Of a stretch of 64,000 bases of DNA, positions 35,095 to 44,219 are shown in pieces. The position numbers were made by a program, and so were the translations under genes. The DNA is taken from assembly GCA_947495575.1 (NCBI GenBank), contig CANLZL010000001.1, positions 496,001-560,000 of the forward strand, written 5' to 3'. Position 1 is the first letter of the stretch; the number at the start of each line of letters is the position of its first letter. The stretch is from an uncultured Nioella sp. GTDB lineage: Bacteria > Pseudomonadota > Alphaproteobacteria > Rhodobacterales > Rhodobacteraceae. The notes below the pieces were generated by a model, which ran no database searches, was not told the origin of the DNA, and saw only the letters and a program-made list of their open reading frames with translations.

Positions 35095-36380
35095 CAACGC
35101 TCCTCTTCCAGCACCAGAAAAAGCCAGATCAAAACAAGAAGCGGAAGGTTTTTCAAAAGCCCTCCAAGCGGCAATAGCCACAGGCCCGGAGCAAGCCATG
35201 TGAAGCTGAGCGTATAGCCCGCAATCATCGCCATCTGGACCCAACCCAGCAGGCGCAACCGCCAGCCACGCGCAAGGCCAGCCGCAATGGCCAGATCCAC
35301 AAGGCCCCCGATGCGTGCCATGGCAATCATGACAAAGTCAGACAGACCGCTATTGGGTGCCAGCGGCAAGAAATGTACCGATGGCAGAAAAAGCCCCAAG
35401 AGGCCGGAGGCCAACCAAAGCAAAATCAGGACAAGCCTCAGCGCCGGTTTCATCATGTAGAGCCGGGCTTGCCACAAATCTTGGGTGCCGGGCGGGCGGG
35501 CATTTAGGAACTCGGTAAACCCGCGGGGGTGGGCGCTGGCAGGCAAATGCCGCATCAGATCGGCCTCTTGTGCATCCACGCCCGAACGCAACTGGGCCAG
35601 CGCTGTTGAGGAGATCGGGCCGAATTTCATCACGTCCCCGACCCGAGCGAATCCCCGTGCCAATGTGTCAGGCATATGAAGCACACGCACCGGACGAAGC
35701 CCCAAACGGGCACGCAATGCCTGAAGCATATCCTTCAACGTCACCCGCTCTGGGCCACCCACCTCATGTGCGCCCGGACCCGGTGGATTTTGCAGACAGG
35801 CCATAATGATGGCAGCCAGGTCCGTTGCATGGATCGGGTTGAAAACCTGACCTCCCTTTCCGATCACAGGTGTCACAAGGGGCAGGGCTGCCAGTCCACG
35901 CGCCAAAGAGGATCCACCATAGGACGTATCGGCCAGAACCAAGCCCGGCCGCAGGATCGTGACTCCAAAAGCATCAGCAACTGCTTCGCCCTGCCTGCGA
36001 TAATGCGCGAAATCGGTATCGGCGGTGTCGATCCCGACAGTTGAGACCAACAAGGCGCTGCAACCCTTTGGCATGGCAGCATAAAGTGCCTTTGGTGCAA
36101 GGATATGAACGCCCTGAAACGCATCGTCCGGCCCGTCAAGGATACCGGCCGCATTGACAACATAAGCGCATCCCTGCACATGCGGCGCCCAGAATTTTGG
36201 TGTATGTGTTTCAGCCGAGGTCAGATCTGCTGCAACAGTGTCAAACCCCATTTGGGCAAGAGCGCGCGGTCGTCGGGCGGAACATCTCACGCGAAAACCC
36301 ATATTGCGGAACTCAAATGCGATGTGGCGGCCGATGAACCCGTCCGCCCCAAGCAACAAGACAGTAGGCGCCGGGTTCAC
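35094..36380 (-). CDS. NAD(P)-dependent SDR fused to a DoxX-like membrane domain
   Basis: The 428-residue protein has an atypical extended short-chain dehydrogenase/reductase at residues 1-300. The Rossmann motif is GADGFIGRHIAFEF (G11, G14, G17), followed by YVVNAAGILDGPDDAF and a VSTVGIDTADTDFAHYRRQGEAVADAFGVTILRPG region. Residues about 310-425 hold four hydrophobic segments of the DoxX-like kind (LVLILLWLASGLLGLF, IGGLVDLAIAAGLARGWRLRLLGWVQM). It overlaps mtnP upstream by four bases and DUF2269 downstream by one. The SDR part probably faces the cytoplasm and acts on a quinone-, lipid- or sugar-like substrate; this is inference. Confidence 0.85.
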   Translation of the reverse strand: MNPAPTVLLLGADGFIGRHIAFEFRNMGFRVRCSARRPRALAQMGFDTVAADLTSAETHTPKFWAPHVQGCAYVVNAAGILDGPDDAFQGVHILAPKALYAAMPKGCSALLVSTVGIDTADTDFAHYRRQGEAVADAFGVTILRPGLVLADTSYGGSSLARGLAALPLVTPVIGKGGQVFNPIHATDLAAIIMACLQNPPGPGAHEVGGPERVTLKDMLQALRARLGLRPVRVLHMPDTLARGFARVGDVMKFGPISSTALAQLRSGVDAQEADLMRHLPASAHPRGFTEFLNARPPGTQDLWQARLYMMKPALRLVLILLWLASGLLGLFLPSVHFLPLAPNSGLSDFVMIAMARIGGLVDLAIAAGLARGWRLRLLGWVQMAMIAGYTLSFTWLAPGLWLLPLGGLLKNLPLLVLIWLFLVLEEER

Positions 36381-37249
36381 TCCAGAACCCGGCCAGCCAC
36401 GGCAGACAAGGCCTTGACCATGTCAGGGTCGCGTTTCTCTGGCGCCGTCATGATGGCGTATTCCAAAGCCCGGTCGCAGCCATGTGGACACGGCACGCGG
36501 TCGGCCCCCAAAAGGGCGGGCAGCCGGCCAACCAGAGCTTTCGCGTTTCCTGAATTTGCCCCAAGGGTGGCGATGATGTCGTTGATGTCGACTGCGCCGT
36601 GATCAGGGTGCCAGCTGTCATAATCGGTGATCATTGCAACCGAGGCATAGCACAGCTCGGCCTCGCGGGCGAGTTTGGCTTCGGGCATGTTTGTCATACC
36701 AATCACGTCGCAGCCCCAGCTTTCGCGATACATTTTGGATTCGGCCAGCGAACTGAACTGCGGGCCTTCCATCGCCAGATACGTGCCCCCGCGATGCACT
36801 GTAACTCCAGCATCCCGTGCCGCAATTTCACAAGCGTCGCCAAGCCGTGGGCAGGTCGGGTGGGCAACGCTGACATGGGCAACAAGGCCAGTGCCAAAGA
36901 AGCTTTTTTCGCGTGCAAACGTCCGGTCGATAAATTGATCAACAATCACAAAATCACCGGGCGCCATTTCTTCGCGAAAAGATCCACAGGCTGAAACGCT
37001 GATGACATCGGTGACGCCCAACCGTTTCAAGGCGTCGATATTGGCACGGTAAGGAACCGTTGAAGGGGAATGCACATGACCGCGGCCATGGCGCGGCAGA
37101 AACACCATCTTTACGCCGTCCAGATGACCGACCAACAGCTGATCTGAGGGCACGCCAAATGCGCTGTCGACGGTGATCCAACGGGCTTCTTTCAGGCCAT
37201 CAATTTCATAAACACCCGACCCACCAATAACGCCAATTACTGTATCCAT
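36377..37249 (-). CDS. mtnP: S-methyl-5'-thioadenosine phosphorylase
   Basis: The 290-residue enzyme phosphorolyses methylthioadenosine to adenine and methylthioribose-1-phosphate in methionine salvage. It starts IGVIGGSGVYEIDGL and contains FLPRHGRGHVHSPSTVPYRAN and the specificity-determining GMTNMPEAKLAREAELCYASVAMITDYD, which separates it from purine nucleoside phosphorylase relatives. Length fits. It is the first gene of a three-gene operon with the SDR/DoxX and DUF2269 genes. The adenine released can be used by the nearby apt product. Confidence 0.95.
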   Translation of the reverse strand: MDTVIGVIGGSGVYEIDGLKEARWITVDSAFGVPSDQLLVGHLDGVKMVFLPRHGRGHVHSPSTVPYRANIDALKRLGVTDVISVSACGSFREEMAPGDFVIVDQFIDRTFAREKSFFGTGLVAHVSVAHPTCPRLGDACEIAARDAGVTVHRGGTYLAMEGPQFSSLAESKMYRESWGCDVIGMTNMPEAKLAREAELCYASVAMITDYDSWHPDHGAVDINDIIATLGANSGNAKALVGRLPALLGADRVPCPHGCDRALEYAIMTAPEKRDPDMVKALSAVAGRVLE

Positions 37250-37307
37250 TTCTCAATCCCTATCGACAGAATATCGGCACCGTACCGGCCCATGATGGAC
37301 GTCACAA

Positions 37308-37919
37308 TTAGGAATCTTCACCGGGGCGCTTCAAGGAAAATTTCTCGGTCACCCGAGTAAAATCGCGGTACCCAAGACGGGCAGCAGGTTGAAAAGTCGA
37401 GACGTCGAAAATGCCATCGACCATACAATCGTCGCGCATATGAACGCCGATCACTTCGCCGAAAACCACCGTGTTGGCCTCGCCCTCGATCTTCACGATT
37501 TGGGTCAGTTTGCATTCCATCACGGCGGGCGCCCCTGCGACCATCGGGCAGTTGATCAGGCGACATTCTGCTTTTTCGACCTTGTCATGTTGGAACTCAT
37601 CCACCTCCTTCGCCCAAGGGCCAGAGGTCTGGTTCATCGCTTCTGCCATGGCATATTCCACCACGTTTACCGCGAAGATGCCGGTTTCCATGATGTTGGC
37701 GGTGCTATCCTTTACCCCGTCCCGGTCAGGCTTGCCACTGGTGCAGGCAAACATGACCTGAGGGGGCGTGTAGGCCACACCGTTGAAAAACGAATACGGG
37801 GCAAGGTTGTCAGCACCTTCGGACGACCGGGTCGAAATCCATCCGATGGGGCGTGGAGTAATCAGAGCGTTAAATGGGTTATGAGGCAAACCATGCCCAT
37901 CTTTGGGTTCATAAAACAT
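37308..37919 (-). CDS. Flavin reductase-like FMN-binding protein
   Basis: The 203-residue protein fits the flavin reductase-like split-barrel family: FNALITPRPIGWISTRSSEGADNLAPYSFFNGVAYTPPQVMFA, then KDSTANIMETGIFAVNVVEYAMAEAMNQTS. These bind FMN and reduce it for a partner, or act as small oxidoreductases. The ATG at 37919 begins the family similarity; an open frame extends much further upstream but reads through intergenic sequence. It is separate from mtnP by 58 bases and divergent from the GNAT gene. Confidence 0.88.
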   Translation of the reverse strand: MFYEPKDGHGLPHNPFNALITPRPIGWISTRSSEGADNLAPYSFFNGVAYTPPQVMFACTSGKPDRDGVKDSTANIMETGIFAVNVVEYAMAEAMNQTSGPWAKEVDEFQHDKVEKAECRLINCPMVAGAPAVMECKLTQIVKIEGEANTVVFGEVIGVHMRDDCMVDGIFDVSTFQPAARLGYRDFTRVTEKFSLKRPGEDS

Positions 37920-38020
37920 CAGCGCGTCCTCTTGATCCGTTTGGCAAGGACCTAGTGCCATGTTAGGCCCGGTTCCAGTGAAAACAATAATCGACCACCA
38001 ATAAGCGCGGCGAGGGGCGG

Positions 38021-38497
38021 GTGTACCGATTCGAGACGGAAAATCCTGAGGACTATTGGGAAGTTGAGGCCCTTTACGATCTGTGCTTCGCGCCGGGGCG
38101 TGAGGCGCTGTCCTCTTACCGTTTGCGCGATGGCGTGCCGCCGGTCGAGGCGCTTTGCCGGGTCGCACGGGATGAGGACGGTATCTTGGCAGGCGCAATT
38201 CGCCACTGGCCTGTGATGGTTGGATCATCGCCCGCGTTGCTTCTTGGACCTATCGCCGTCCACCCCACACGCCAAGGTGAGGGGCTGGGCCACGCGTTGA
38301 TGCAGGATTGCCTATCGCGGGCTGAGGATCTTGGTTGGCATCGTGTCTTGTTGGTGGGCGATGCGCCCTATTACTCGCGCTTTGGCTTTTCAAGATTGCC
38401 AAGCGTCGTCATGCCGCCACCCACGAACCCTGACCGTGTTCTGGGCTGGGGACATTGGCGGGGCATCACAGGTGACGTCACTGCCTGGTCCGCTTGA
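38021..38497 (+). CDS. GNAT N-acetyltransferase (YhbS-like)
   Basis: The 158-residue protein has the acetyl-CoA loop GPIAVHPTRQGEGLGHALMQDCLSRAEDLG (about 76-105) and ends with YYSRFGFSRLP, as in the predicted YhbS-like acetyltransferases. The start is a GTG with GAGGGG close upstream, and the residues after it (YRFETENPEDYWEVEALYDLCFAPGR) match the family. The substrate is unknown. It is divergent from the flavin reductase gene. Confidence 0.85.
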   Translation: MYRFETENPEDYWEVEALYDLCFAPGREALSSYRLRDGVPPVEALCRVARDEDGILAGAIRHWPVMVGSSPALLLGPIAVHPTRQGEGLGHALMQDCLSRAEDLGWHRVLLVGDAPYYSRFGFSRLPSVVMPPPTNPDRVLGWGHWRGITGDVTAWSA

Positions 38498-38581
38498 CGC
38501 CACGTTACTCATATTTCTGTGAACGATCCGGCCAAACGCCGCGACCTATCGCCATTGATCACATAAATTTGGAGATAGAAT

Positions 38582-38920
38582 ATGTTTCGGATCACTTTTC
38601 TTTGCGCCCTGATGGCTTCGGTATTTGTCTTGACCGGGTTCGAACCCGCAGCGGCCCAAGAACGCGGCGAAAGCATGAGCGCCGAAAGCCGCGATGACGG
38701 TGGACGTGGCAATGATGGAGGGGAGGATGATGGCGACATGCTCCACCTCGTCAATATCGGTGGCAACCGTGGAGAATCCTCGGCTGTAATCCACGATTCC
38801 GATGAACAGCTGGATGTTTGGGTTCAGCGTTGCAATGACGCAGGCGGCGGCATGTCGACCGGAGGTGACGGAAACTACACCTGCAGCGATTCAAACGGAA
38901 ACGAGATCGAAGACTATTAA
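38582..38920 (+). CDS. Small secreted acidic protein, unknown
   Basis: The 112-residue protein has a signal peptide (MFRITFLCALMASVFVLTGFEPAAA, cleaved near residue 25). The mature part is strongly acidic and rich in glycine and aspartate (DDGGRGNDGGEDDGDM), followed by a short region with two cysteines (WVQRCNDAGGGMSTGGDGNYTCSD) that could form a disulfide. I do not recognise a family. TGGAGA lies at ribosome-site distance before the ATG. It stands alone and converges on ptsP. The Asp/Gly-rich tract might bind calcium, but no repeat of a known calcium-binding consensus is seen. Confidence 0.7.
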   Translation: MFRITFLCALMASVFVLTGFEPAAAQERGESMSAESRDDGGRGNDGGEDDGDMLHLVNIGGNRGESSAVIHDSDEQLDVWVQRCNDAGGGMSTGGDGNYTCSDSNGNEIEDY

Positions 38921-38979
38921 TCTTGCTTCAAGATATTGTCGGCCCCTGACCCTTCTATCTTGGTCGGGGGTCGACCCTT

Positions 38980-41223
38980 TTAAGCCTGCCGCTTGAGCCA
39001 TTCCATCACGGCAGGGCGCACCGACTGCGCCCCGATTGCGCGCGCCTCATTGATCACTGCGCGTGCCTCTCTCAGATCGACACGTCGCAGAAGGCTTTTG
39101 ACCGGTCCGATCGATGCCGGACGCATGGAGAGTGACCGCAATCCCATCGCGGCAAAGCACAATGCTTCGATTGGGCGGCCCGCATCTTCACCGCAGAAAC
39201 TGAGCCAGGCATCTGCCGACTGGCACCGCCCCACAATCTGTTCGATGAAGGTTAGGAAGCTGACATTCAACGTGTCGTAACGGCGCCGGACCAGCTCATT
39301 CTCGCGGTCGGCCGCAAAGAAAAACTGTTTCAGATCATTGCCGCCGATAGAGATAAAGTCAGCCATTTCAAAGAATTGCTGAGGTGCAAAAGCAAGAGAG
39401 GGCGTTTCCAGCATTGCCCCCACTTCGTAAGTTTCGGGTAGGGTGTGCCCAAGCGCTGCCTCACTTTCCAAGGTCCGCAAAAACATGTCGCGGGCTTGGG
39501 TGAATTCTTCGAACTGGGCCACGAATGGGAACATAATTGTCAGGGGGCGGCCATTGGCGGCTCGGATCAGCGCCTGCAATTGCATCCTCATGATGCCTGG
39601 TTTGTCCAGCCCAACACGGATCGCGCGCCAGCCAAGCGCAGGGTTCGGCTCCTCCGGGCGCTTCATATAGGGAACAACCTTGTCCGAACCGATATCGAGG
39701 GTTCGGAACACGACGCGTTTACCCTTGGCCGAGTCCATCACAGTTTTATAAAGCGCCGCCAGCTCACCGCGTTTCGGCACTGTGTTTCTGGTCAAAAATT
39801 GCAATTCAGTTCGAAACAGCCCGACACCTTCAGCGCCCGATGTTGGCAAAGACGGCAGATCGGCCATTAATCCGGCATTCATATTGAGACGAATGACCGT
39901 ACCATCCAATGTTTCGGCAGGCTTTTCGCGGATTGAGGCATAGCGTTCTTGTGCTGCGGCTCGCATTGCCATCTTGTCACGAAAAGCGGTGGCAACAGTA
40001 TCTTCTGGTCTGAGATGCACGTGTCCCAGATCACCATCCACCAATATGGGATCCCCGTTCAGGGCCTCAGTCAAAATGCCCTTGGTGTGAACAACCAGCG
40101 GAATGGCCAGCGCGCGCGCAACGATGGCTGCGTGGCTGGCAACCGAGCCTTCTTCCAAAACGATGCCCTTCAACGACCGGCCATAGTCCATCAACTCTGC
40201 CGGACCAATATTGCGAGCCAGCAAAACCGGGTTGTCGGGAACTTCTGCGCCAGTGTCTTGGCCTTGCCCGGTCAGCAAACGCAGCAATCGGTTGGACAGA
40301 TCATCAAGGTCATGCAGACGCTCACGCAGATAGGCATCAGGCACCGTCTGCATCCGCGCACGCGCCGCAGATTGTTCTTTTTCAACTGCAGCCTCAGCTG
40401 ACAGGCCACGGCTTATGTCTTCTTCCATCCGGCGCATCCAGCCGCGCGAATTGGCGAACATCCGGTAAGCCTGCAAGACCTCGACCTGCTCGGCATTGGC
40501 CTTGGGCGCACTGTCCAGCATTTCATCAACAGAGATGCGCAGTTGATCAACGGCTTCTTTCAGCCGCTTAAGCTCTGCCTCTGGGTCTTCAGCAATGGGA
40601 TTGGTGATCACCACGCGGGGTTCGTGAAGGTAGACGGTGCCCTCAGCCGCGCCTTCCTGACCAATGCCACCGGTCAACATCACAGGCTGTTGGTGGCGCG
40701 CAGACATCGCGGCCCCTTCGCCAACAAAGGCGCCCAGTTCGGTCATCTCGGCCAGAACCATGGCCACCACTTCCAACGCGTAGACCTCATCGTCGGAATA
40801 GCTGCGGGCCTCACGGGATTGAACGACCAGCACACCCAGTTTTTCGCCAAGCCGTTGGATCGGCACGCCAAGGAAGGACGTAAACCGTTCTTCACCGGTT
40901 TCCGGCATATAGCGGAACCCCCGTTCAGAAGGCGCATCAGCAGAATTGATCGGGCGCATCCGTGCGGCAACGCGGCCTACAAGACCTTCCCCCACCCGCA
41001 TTCTGGTTACGTGGACGGCCTCGGCCGCCAATCCACGCGTCGCGCAGAGCTCCAAAGTTTGCTCATCTCGGAACAGATAGATGGAGCACACTTCTGTGCC
41101 CATCGATTCCCCGATGATCGCCGTGATCCGGTCCAGCCTTTCCTGACCGGCTCCCGCCTCAGCAAGCGTCGACTGCAAGCGCCTGAGCAGCTTGCGGCTC
41201 TCAGATTCCGTCCGTTCAGACAT
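38980..41223 (-). CDS. ptsP: Phosphoenolpyruvate-protein phosphotransferase, PTS-Ntr enzyme I
   Basis: The 747-residue protein is enzyme I of the nitrogen-related phosphotransferase system. An N-terminal GAF domain (about 25-165) is followed by the enzyme I region. The phospho-acceptor is H364 in EEGSVASHAAIVARA, and later segments match the PEP-binding barrel (GVGLFRTELQFL, RTLDIGSDKVVPYMKRPEEPNPALGWRAIR, FISIGGNDLKQFFFAADREN, SFCGEDAGRP). It passes phosphate from PEP to an Ntr-type HPr and EIIA, which regulate metabolism. The start at MSERTESES has an AAGGAACAGG site; a longer frame to 41337 is rejected. It lies downstream of lysC, separated by a terminator. Confidence 0.95.
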   Translation of the reverse strand: MSERTESESRKLLRRLQSTLAEAGAGQERLDRITAIIGESMGTEVCSIYLFRDEQTLELCATRGLAAEAVHVTRMRVGEGLVGRVAARMRPINSADAPSERGFRYMPETGEERFTSFLGVPIQRLGEKLGVLVVQSREARSYSDDEVYALEVVAMVLAEMTELGAFVGEGAAMSARHQQPVMLTGGIGQEGAAEGTVYLHEPRVVITNPIAEDPEAELKRLKEAVDQLRISVDEMLDSAPKANAEQVEVLQAYRMFANSRGWMRRMEEDISRGLSAEAAVEKEQSAARARMQTVPDAYLRERLHDLDDLSNRLLRLLTGQGQDTGAEVPDNPVLLARNIGPAELMDYGRSLKGIVLEEGSVASHAAIVARALAIPLVVHTKGILTEALNGDPILVDGDLGHVHLRPEDTVATAFRDKMAMRAAAQERYASIREKPAETLDGTVIRLNMNAGLMADLPSLPTSGAEGVGLFRTELQFLTRNTVPKRGELAALYKTVMDSAKGKRVVFRTLDIGSDKVVPYMKRPEEPNPALGWRAIRVGLDKPGIMRMQLQALIRAANGRPLTIMFPFVAQFEEFTQARDMFLRTLESEAALGHTLPETYEVGAMLETPSLAFAPQQFFEMADFISIGGNDLKQFFFAADRENELVRRRYDTLNVSFLTFIEQIVGRCQSADAWLSFCGEDAGRPIEALCFAAMGLRSLSMRPASIGPVKSLLRRVDLREARAVINEARAIGAQSVRPAVMEWLKRQA

Positions 41224-41402
41224 CCTGCCTGTTCCTTTTCGGGGATCTTCCCTCGTCTCCACCTGGCTACAGGCATAGCGCGGGCGCGGGGGTGGGTGCA
41301 ATGATGCAGAAGTTAATGGGCCAATAAGAGGCGGCACAATGCCGGGAGTTCGCCTGTGTTTCCAGCGATTGCCTGTGAAAGGGGCAAGGGCGTGATTGCA
41401 TC

Positions 41403-41435
41403 AAAAAAGCCCGCAGCGTGTGGCAGCGGGCTTTT
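41403..41435 (-). terminator. Rho-independent terminator after lysC
   Basis: On the minus strand AAAAGCCCGC and GCGGGCTTTT form a ten-base stem with an eleven-base loop, followed by a run of T residues. It lies 27 bases after the lysC stop and separates lysC from ptsP. Confidence 0.85.
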
Positions 41436-41461
41436 GAATATATGTGAATGATCGAAGCTGC

Positions 41462-42700
41462 TTAAGCGGCCTTCTCAAGCCCAAACGCATCATGCAGCGC
41501 TTGCACCGCCAGCTCCATGTACTTCCGGTCAATTAAGACAGAGACTTTGATCTCGGATGTGGTGATGACCTTGATGTTGATATTCTCGTCATGCAGCGCC
41601 TTGAACATCTTTGCAGCAACACCCGCGTGGGATCGCATGCCGATCCCCACGATTGAGATTTTGCAAACATCGGTATCTTTTACCAAGCCGTGGAAATTGA
41701 TCTCGCCCCGCTCTTTGGCCGCGTTCATAGCCTCTTCGGCGCGCGCCACCTGGTTCGTTGGGCACGAGAAGGTCATATCGGTGCGACCCTCTTCAGAGAT
41801 GTTCTGGACGATCATGTCGACATTCACCCCTGCGTCGGCCAGCGGGCCAAAGATCGCAGCGGATACGCCTGGACGGTCAGCCACAGATACGAGCGTAATC
41901 TTGGCCTCATCCTTGGAATAAGCGACCCCGGCAACGGCATTTTTTTCCATGATATCCTCCTCGTCGCAGACCAATGTGCCTGCTTCTGGGTCATATTCGT
42001 CAAAGCTTGAAAGAACGCGCAGCTTTACCTTGAAGCGCATTGCCAGTTCAACCGAGCGGGTTTGCAAGACCTTTGCGCCAAGGCTGGCCAGTTCCAGCAT
42101 CTCTTCAAAACTGATTTTATCCATCTTGCGCGCTTTGTCGCAAATGCGTGGATCAGTCGTGTAGACGCCATCGACATCCGTGTAGATATCACAACGTTCC
42201 GCACCAAAGGCCGCGGCAAAGGCCACCGCTGTGGTATCAGATCCGCCACGGCCGAGCGTGGTGATGCGACCCTCTTCGCTGATACCCTGGAAGCCCGCAA
42301 CAACCGCCACTTTCATACCTTCACCGAATTTGGCGTTGATATTCTCGGTCGGGATTTCCTCAATCCGAGCCGAAGCATGGGCCGAAGTGGTTTTCAGAGG
42401 TACTTGCCAGCCTTGCCAACTGCGTGCGGGAACGTCCATTTCCTGCAAGGTCAGCGCCATAAGGCCCGCCGTCACCTGCTCACCCGAGCTGACCACGGCG
42501 TCATATTCGCGCGCGTCATAGAGATGTGAGGTTTCCTCAACCCAACCCACCAGCTCATTGGTTTTGCCGGACATGGCCGAGACGATGACGATCACGTCAT
42601 AACCATTGGCCACTTCACGGCCCACTCGCTTGGCAGCGCGTTTGATGCGGTCGAGCGTGGCGACAGAGGTGCCGCCGAATTTCATTACCAGAATGGGCAT
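41462..42700 (-). CDS. lysC: Aspartate kinase
   Basis: The 412-residue enzyme phosphorylates aspartate in the lysine, threonine and methionine pathway. It begins MPILVMKFGGTSVATLDRI, the kinase signature, and has GRGGSDTTAVAFAAAFGAERCDIYTDVDGVYTTDPRI. Two ACT regulatory domains lie after about residue 265 (AKITLVSVADRPGVSAAIFGPLADAGVNVDMIVQN and CKISIVGIGMRSHAGVAAKMFKALHDENINIKVITTSEIKVSVLID), indicating feedback control. An upstream ATG at 42712 is an alternative start with a nearby AAAGGGG, but the FGGTSV family start is preferred. Confidence 0.96.
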   Translation of the reverse strand: MPILVMKFGGTSVATLDRIKRAAKRVGREVANGYDVIVIVSAMSGKTNELVGWVEETSHLYDAREYDAVVSSGEQVTAGLMALTLQEMDVPARSWQGWQVPLKTTSAHASARIEEIPTENINAKFGEGMKVAVVAGFQGISEEGRITTLGRGGSDTTAVAFAAAFGAERCDIYTDVDGVYTTDPRICDKARKMDKISFEEMLELASLGAKVLQTRSVELAMRFKVKLRVLSSFDEYDPEAGTLVCDEEDIMEKNAVAGVAYSKDEAKITLVSVADRPGVSAAIFGPLADAGVNVDMIVQNISEEGRTDMTFSCPTNQVARAEEAMNAAKERGEINFHGLVKDTDVCKISIVGIGMRSHAGVAAKMFKALHDENINIKVITTSEIKVSVLIDRKYMELAVQALHDAFGLEKAA

Positions 42701-42936
42701 TGTCCCAGCCATTCCCCTTTGTAAAGTCTGCCGCTTCATAAGGATGGGGAGAGGGAGAGACAAGAGGGCGATGCAACCACAAAGGTGCGACCTATGACCG
42801 GGGCCGGGGCCTCAGGTTGGGGGTGATACGCTTATTACTGGTTTGCGCCGACTGGCGTCGTCGCGGCAGGGCGCCCCTCCTCAATCCCCTGCGGGGCCGT
42901 CGTCGGGCCGCTTTTGCGCGCAAGGTAAGCTAAAGA

Positions 42937-43629
42937 TCAGTCCAAAAGCCGAGCGGCATCCTTGCGTGCAAAGGGCTTCATATCTTCGCCATGGGCCGCA
43001 AGGAAACTGCGAACCCGGTCCGGATCACGCTTGGACAATTCACGCAGCCACCATGCGATGGCTTTCTGAATGAACCATTGGTGATCAGGCACATAACCTG
43101 CGGCCCAGCCAAGAATACGGTCGCGCGCTGCTATTTCGTGCGGTTTTGGATTGCGATCTTTGGTCCAGGGCAGCGTAAAAACCAGGGCCGCGCGCTTGGT
43201 CCAGAGGTGGTCTGATGTCGTCCAGCGTTCCACGATATCCAACCGCGTCGGTTCTGCCTGCAATCGGCGCTGCGCGGCCATCGCAACTGCATCGGCAATG
43301 GCCCAGCAATCCATCTCGGGCATCCATTTCAGGATCAATTGCCATGCGCCGTCATCATCGGGGCGAATGCGGGCCTGAACCAGCATCTTGGCGGCTGTAA
43401 TACGCGCCTCAAAAATATTGCTCTGCCACAGTGCGTCAGCAAGAGCTAAACAGTCATCAAGCGGCAGGGACTTTCGCCACTGCGCCGCCAGTTCATTGCC
43501 AACCGTGTTTGACAGGCCAAGATATTCCCGGTCCACCTTGTGATAGGCCTTCATTTGCTGGGCCCGGTCCGCATCTGCAGCGTCTCTCAGCGCCGCGAGG
43601 GCCATCACCAGATTGACATTGCCGCTCAT
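42937..43629 (-). CDS. DNA alkylation repair (AlkD-like HEAT-repeat) protein
   Basis: The 230-residue all-helical protein matches the DNA alkylation repair family: MKAYHKVDREYLGLSNTVGNELAAQW, LADALWQSNIFEARITAAKMLVQARI, MPEMDCWAIADAVAM and DHLWTKRAALVFTLPWTKD. It ends with a helix of the FIQKAIAWWLRELSKRDPDRVRSFLAAHG kind. Such proteins remove bulky or positively charged alkyl bases without base flipping. Its ATG overlaps the GNAT stop by four bases, so it is co-translated with that gene and downstream of glmU-glmS. The link to the glm operon may be chance. Confidence 0.85.
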   Translation of the reverse strand: MSGNVNLVMALAALRDAADADRAQQMKAYHKVDREYLGLSNTVGNELAAQWRKSLPLDDCLALADALWQSNIFEARITAAKMLVQARIRPDDDGAWQLILKWMPEMDCWAIADAVAMAAQRRLQAEPTRLDIVERWTTSDHLWTKRAALVFTLPWTKDRNPKPHEIAARDRILGWAAGYVPDHQWFIQKAIAWWLRELSKRDPDRVRSFLAAHGEDMKPFARKDAARLLD

Positions 43630-44219
43630 CTTGGGCGCTCGATCTGCCAATCCAAATGGGCGCGGATCGCGGGCCAATCTGCCTGTGTGACCGAATAAAC
43701 CGCGGTGTCGCGCAACGTACCATTGGCCATCCGCATATGGGCCCGCAATATCCCATCGAGCTGTGCGCCAAGCCGTTCAATGGCCCGGCGTGATTGGGTG
43801 TTCAGGCGATGGGTCCGAAACTCTACGGCGAGGCAGCCCCAAACCTCCAAAGCATGTCCCAGCAACAACCGTTTGGCTTCGGTATTGAGGGGGCCACGCT
43901 GCGCAATGGGGGAGATCCAGGTCGAGCCAATTTCGACCCGAGGCGTGACATGGTCGATATTCATATAGGTCGTCATTCCGACGGCCCGGCCAGAGGCGTC
44001 AATCTGCGCGAAGGGCAGCATCGTGCCCGCATCGCGCAAGCCAATCCGGCGATCAATCTCGGCTTGCATTTTGTCGGGTGAGGGGACGGTCGTGTACCAC
44101 AAATCCTGCATCTGACCCGCCGCGCTGGCCTCTGCCAGCTCAGCCGCATGATCCTGTGAAAGCGGCGCAAGCGTTACGTGGCGTCCGGTAAGGGTCAGGT
44201 CGTGGGGGCCAAGCGTCAT
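43626..44219 (-). CDS. GNAT acetyltransferase, RimJ/RimL-like
   Basis: The 197-residue protein begins LTGRHVTLAPLSQDHAAELAEA, has VEIGSTWISPIAQRGPLNTEAKRLLLGHALEVWGCLAVEFRTHRLNTQSRRAIERLGAQLDGI and ends in a short variable tail. That order of segments fits the RimJ/RimL family that acetylates protein N termini or small amines. The acetyl-CoA loop reads PIAQRGPLNTEAK, with GPLNT in place of the usual GxG loop, a feature also seen in other family members. It overlaps glmS by four bases and the repair gene by four bases, in an operon with glmU. Confidence 0.85.
   Translation of the reverse strand: MTLGPHDLTLTGRHVTLAPLSQDHAAELAEASAAGQMQDLWYTTVPSPDKMQAEIDRRIGLRDAGTMLPFAQIDASGRAVGMTTYMNIDHVTPRVEIGSTWISPIAQRGPLNTEAKRLLLGHALEVWGCLAVEFRTHRLNTQSRRAIERLGAQLDGILRAHMRMANGTLRDTAVYSVTQADWPAIRAHLDWQIERPR

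Noticed and set aside
42701-42936. 236-base gap between lysC and the DNA alkylation repair gene
   Set aside because: I looked for a small RNA or tRNA: there are GC-rich short inverted repeats (for example CCCC-TGC-GGGG) but no recognisable RNA gene or coding region.
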